Below, piece by piece: positions 63,404 through 64,000 of a stretch of DNA of 64,000 nt. The position numbers and the translations under genes are program-made. Below the pieces are notes generated by a model. The model was not told the origin of the DNA and did no database searches. It saw nothing but the letters and a program-made list of their open reading frames with translations. Source of the DNA: Terfezia claveryi (Eukaryota > Ascomycota > Pezizomycetes > Pezizales > Pezizaceae); NCBI GenBank assembly GCA_015179025.1, contig WHUX01000101.1:1-64000 (forward strand), given 5' to 3'. How positions within the stretch are numbered: position 1 is the stretch's first letter; every line of letters begins with the position of its first letter.

Positions 63404-64000
63404 TCAACTTTCACTCGCTCTCAATTCATCGGCATACTGCTGGTACTCCCTGTGACAAGCAATGGAGAAATTTAGTGCATCTGAGATTAGGCAATCGTGG
63501 ATAGATCTAGACGTTAGTAAAATGAGACGTAAAAGAACGCAGAGTCGTATTACCTTGGCGATTATGGAATTCCAGGTCGACAGCACTACATCTAATCTCA
63601 TTCGCCTGTTCCTTCGTCCGTAAGACAACAGGTGACATTGGCATGCCTGGCAAATGGTGATATGAAACTCTGTACACAGAAACCTGATCCTTATGAGTGC
63701 CATGGACTACTTTCGCCCTGTAGACTCGCAGAACATTGGGAAGTTGATCATCTCGCTGTGGAAGCAGACCCCCATCAACTATATATATACCTGTTAGGCC
63801 TATTGTATCTTCATCCAAGATATTCGGGTAGCCTAAGGTTCTGTGATGCTTACATTTTATAGAGTAGATGGTATCAGCCCCTGACATTTCGGGATTACCG
63901 GCGCCCGCTTTGCAGTATATGACGAGCCTCCTAGTGGCGGGGAATGTACCATAGCCAGGTAAACTGAGGCTTCTGTTACCATGACTGGAGGTGGATCCGG
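63404..64000 (-). CDS. Unrecognised gene, 3' part (continues beyond the window)
   Basis: Three exon segments agree in phase: 64000-63854 (open to the edge), 63778-63554 and 63480-63404. They are joined by introns 63779-63853 (GTAAGC...CCTAAC...ATATAG) and 63481-63553 (GTAATA...TACTAAC...TCTCAG). The translation includes 'GYGTFPATRRLVIYCKAG', 'DDQLPNVLRVYRAKVVHG', 'SPVVLRTKEQANEIRCSAVD' and ends 'FSIACHREYQQYADELRASE' before the stop. No domain is recognised; the end looks like a short helical segment after beta-rich sequence. A decayed duplicate of its 3' end lies at 55,380-55,690. Confidence 0.65.

Noticed and set aside
1..64000. CRISPR arrays, operons, ribosome-binding sites, rRNA genes
   Set aside because: Gene structure is eukaryotic with spliceosomal introns; no regular spaced repeats or rRNA-like sequence were seen.

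Overview
The window looks like a transposon-rich, gene-poor stretch of a filamentous ascomycete (Pezizomycotina) chromosome. Genes have short introns (about 50-120 bp) with CTAAC/CTGAC-type branch sites. Gene families include HET-domain, BTB, FAS1/GPI, CorA-like and APC permease proteins. One Ty3 chromovirus relic has stop codons where Trp, Gln or Arg codons are expected, as repeat-induced point mutation (RIP) produces. The species cannot be named from sequence alone. Much of the window is broken copies of mobile elements separated by ordinary intergenic DNA.

Layout. 1-2,110: an AT-rich RIP-like chromovirus tail, then a hairpin-forming repeat block. 2,341-7,661: a Crinkler/RHS-type NTPase-nuclease gene with one internal stop, a MITE relic, and a HET-domain gene. 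9,130-12,507: a complete but internally deleted Copia element with 5-bp target duplications. 12.5-18 kb: retroposon tails, a PD-(D/E)XK nuclease fragment, a putative solo LTR and a long-TIR MITE. 18.1-22.8 kb: two minus-strand single-copy genes (BTB plus Cys-rich tail; multi-spanning membrane protein). 24.6-28 kb: two MITEs and a 43-bp retroposon insertion. 28.4-30.0 kb: a FAS1-domain GPI-type surface protein. 31-41 kb: a transposon nest containing an intact pogo/Tc1-type element, a 1.2-kb MITE with matching ends sitting inside a PIF1/Helitron-type helicase relic, and a 460-bp LINE 3' end.

41.2-45.2 kb: a minus-strand GH47 EDEM/Htm1-like mannosidase reading with several one-base frame breaks. 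46.7-49.2 kb: a second, heavily decayed RHS-type NTPase-nuclease. 49.4-54.5 kb: a MITE cluster, a second Copia remnant and LINE fragments. 55.3-55.7 kb: a decayed duplicate of the gene at the right edge. 57.1-59.6 kb: a LAT-type amino acid permease (minus). 60.7-62.6 kb: a CorA-like two-TM protein (plus). 63.4 kb to the end: the 3' part of an unrecognised minus-strand gene.

Housekeeping-like genes (permease, EDEM, BTB, membrane protein) alternate with conflict-type genes (two CRN/RHS NTPase-nucleases, a HET protein, a nuclease fragment). The conflict genes are mostly broken and lie next to repeats. The best candidates for unusual biology are the near-intact CRN/RHS gene beside the HET gene, the poly(A) retroposon family caught with perfect target duplications, and the pogo element with its structurally matching MITE. 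Functional statements rest on motif recognition by eye; no database search was run.
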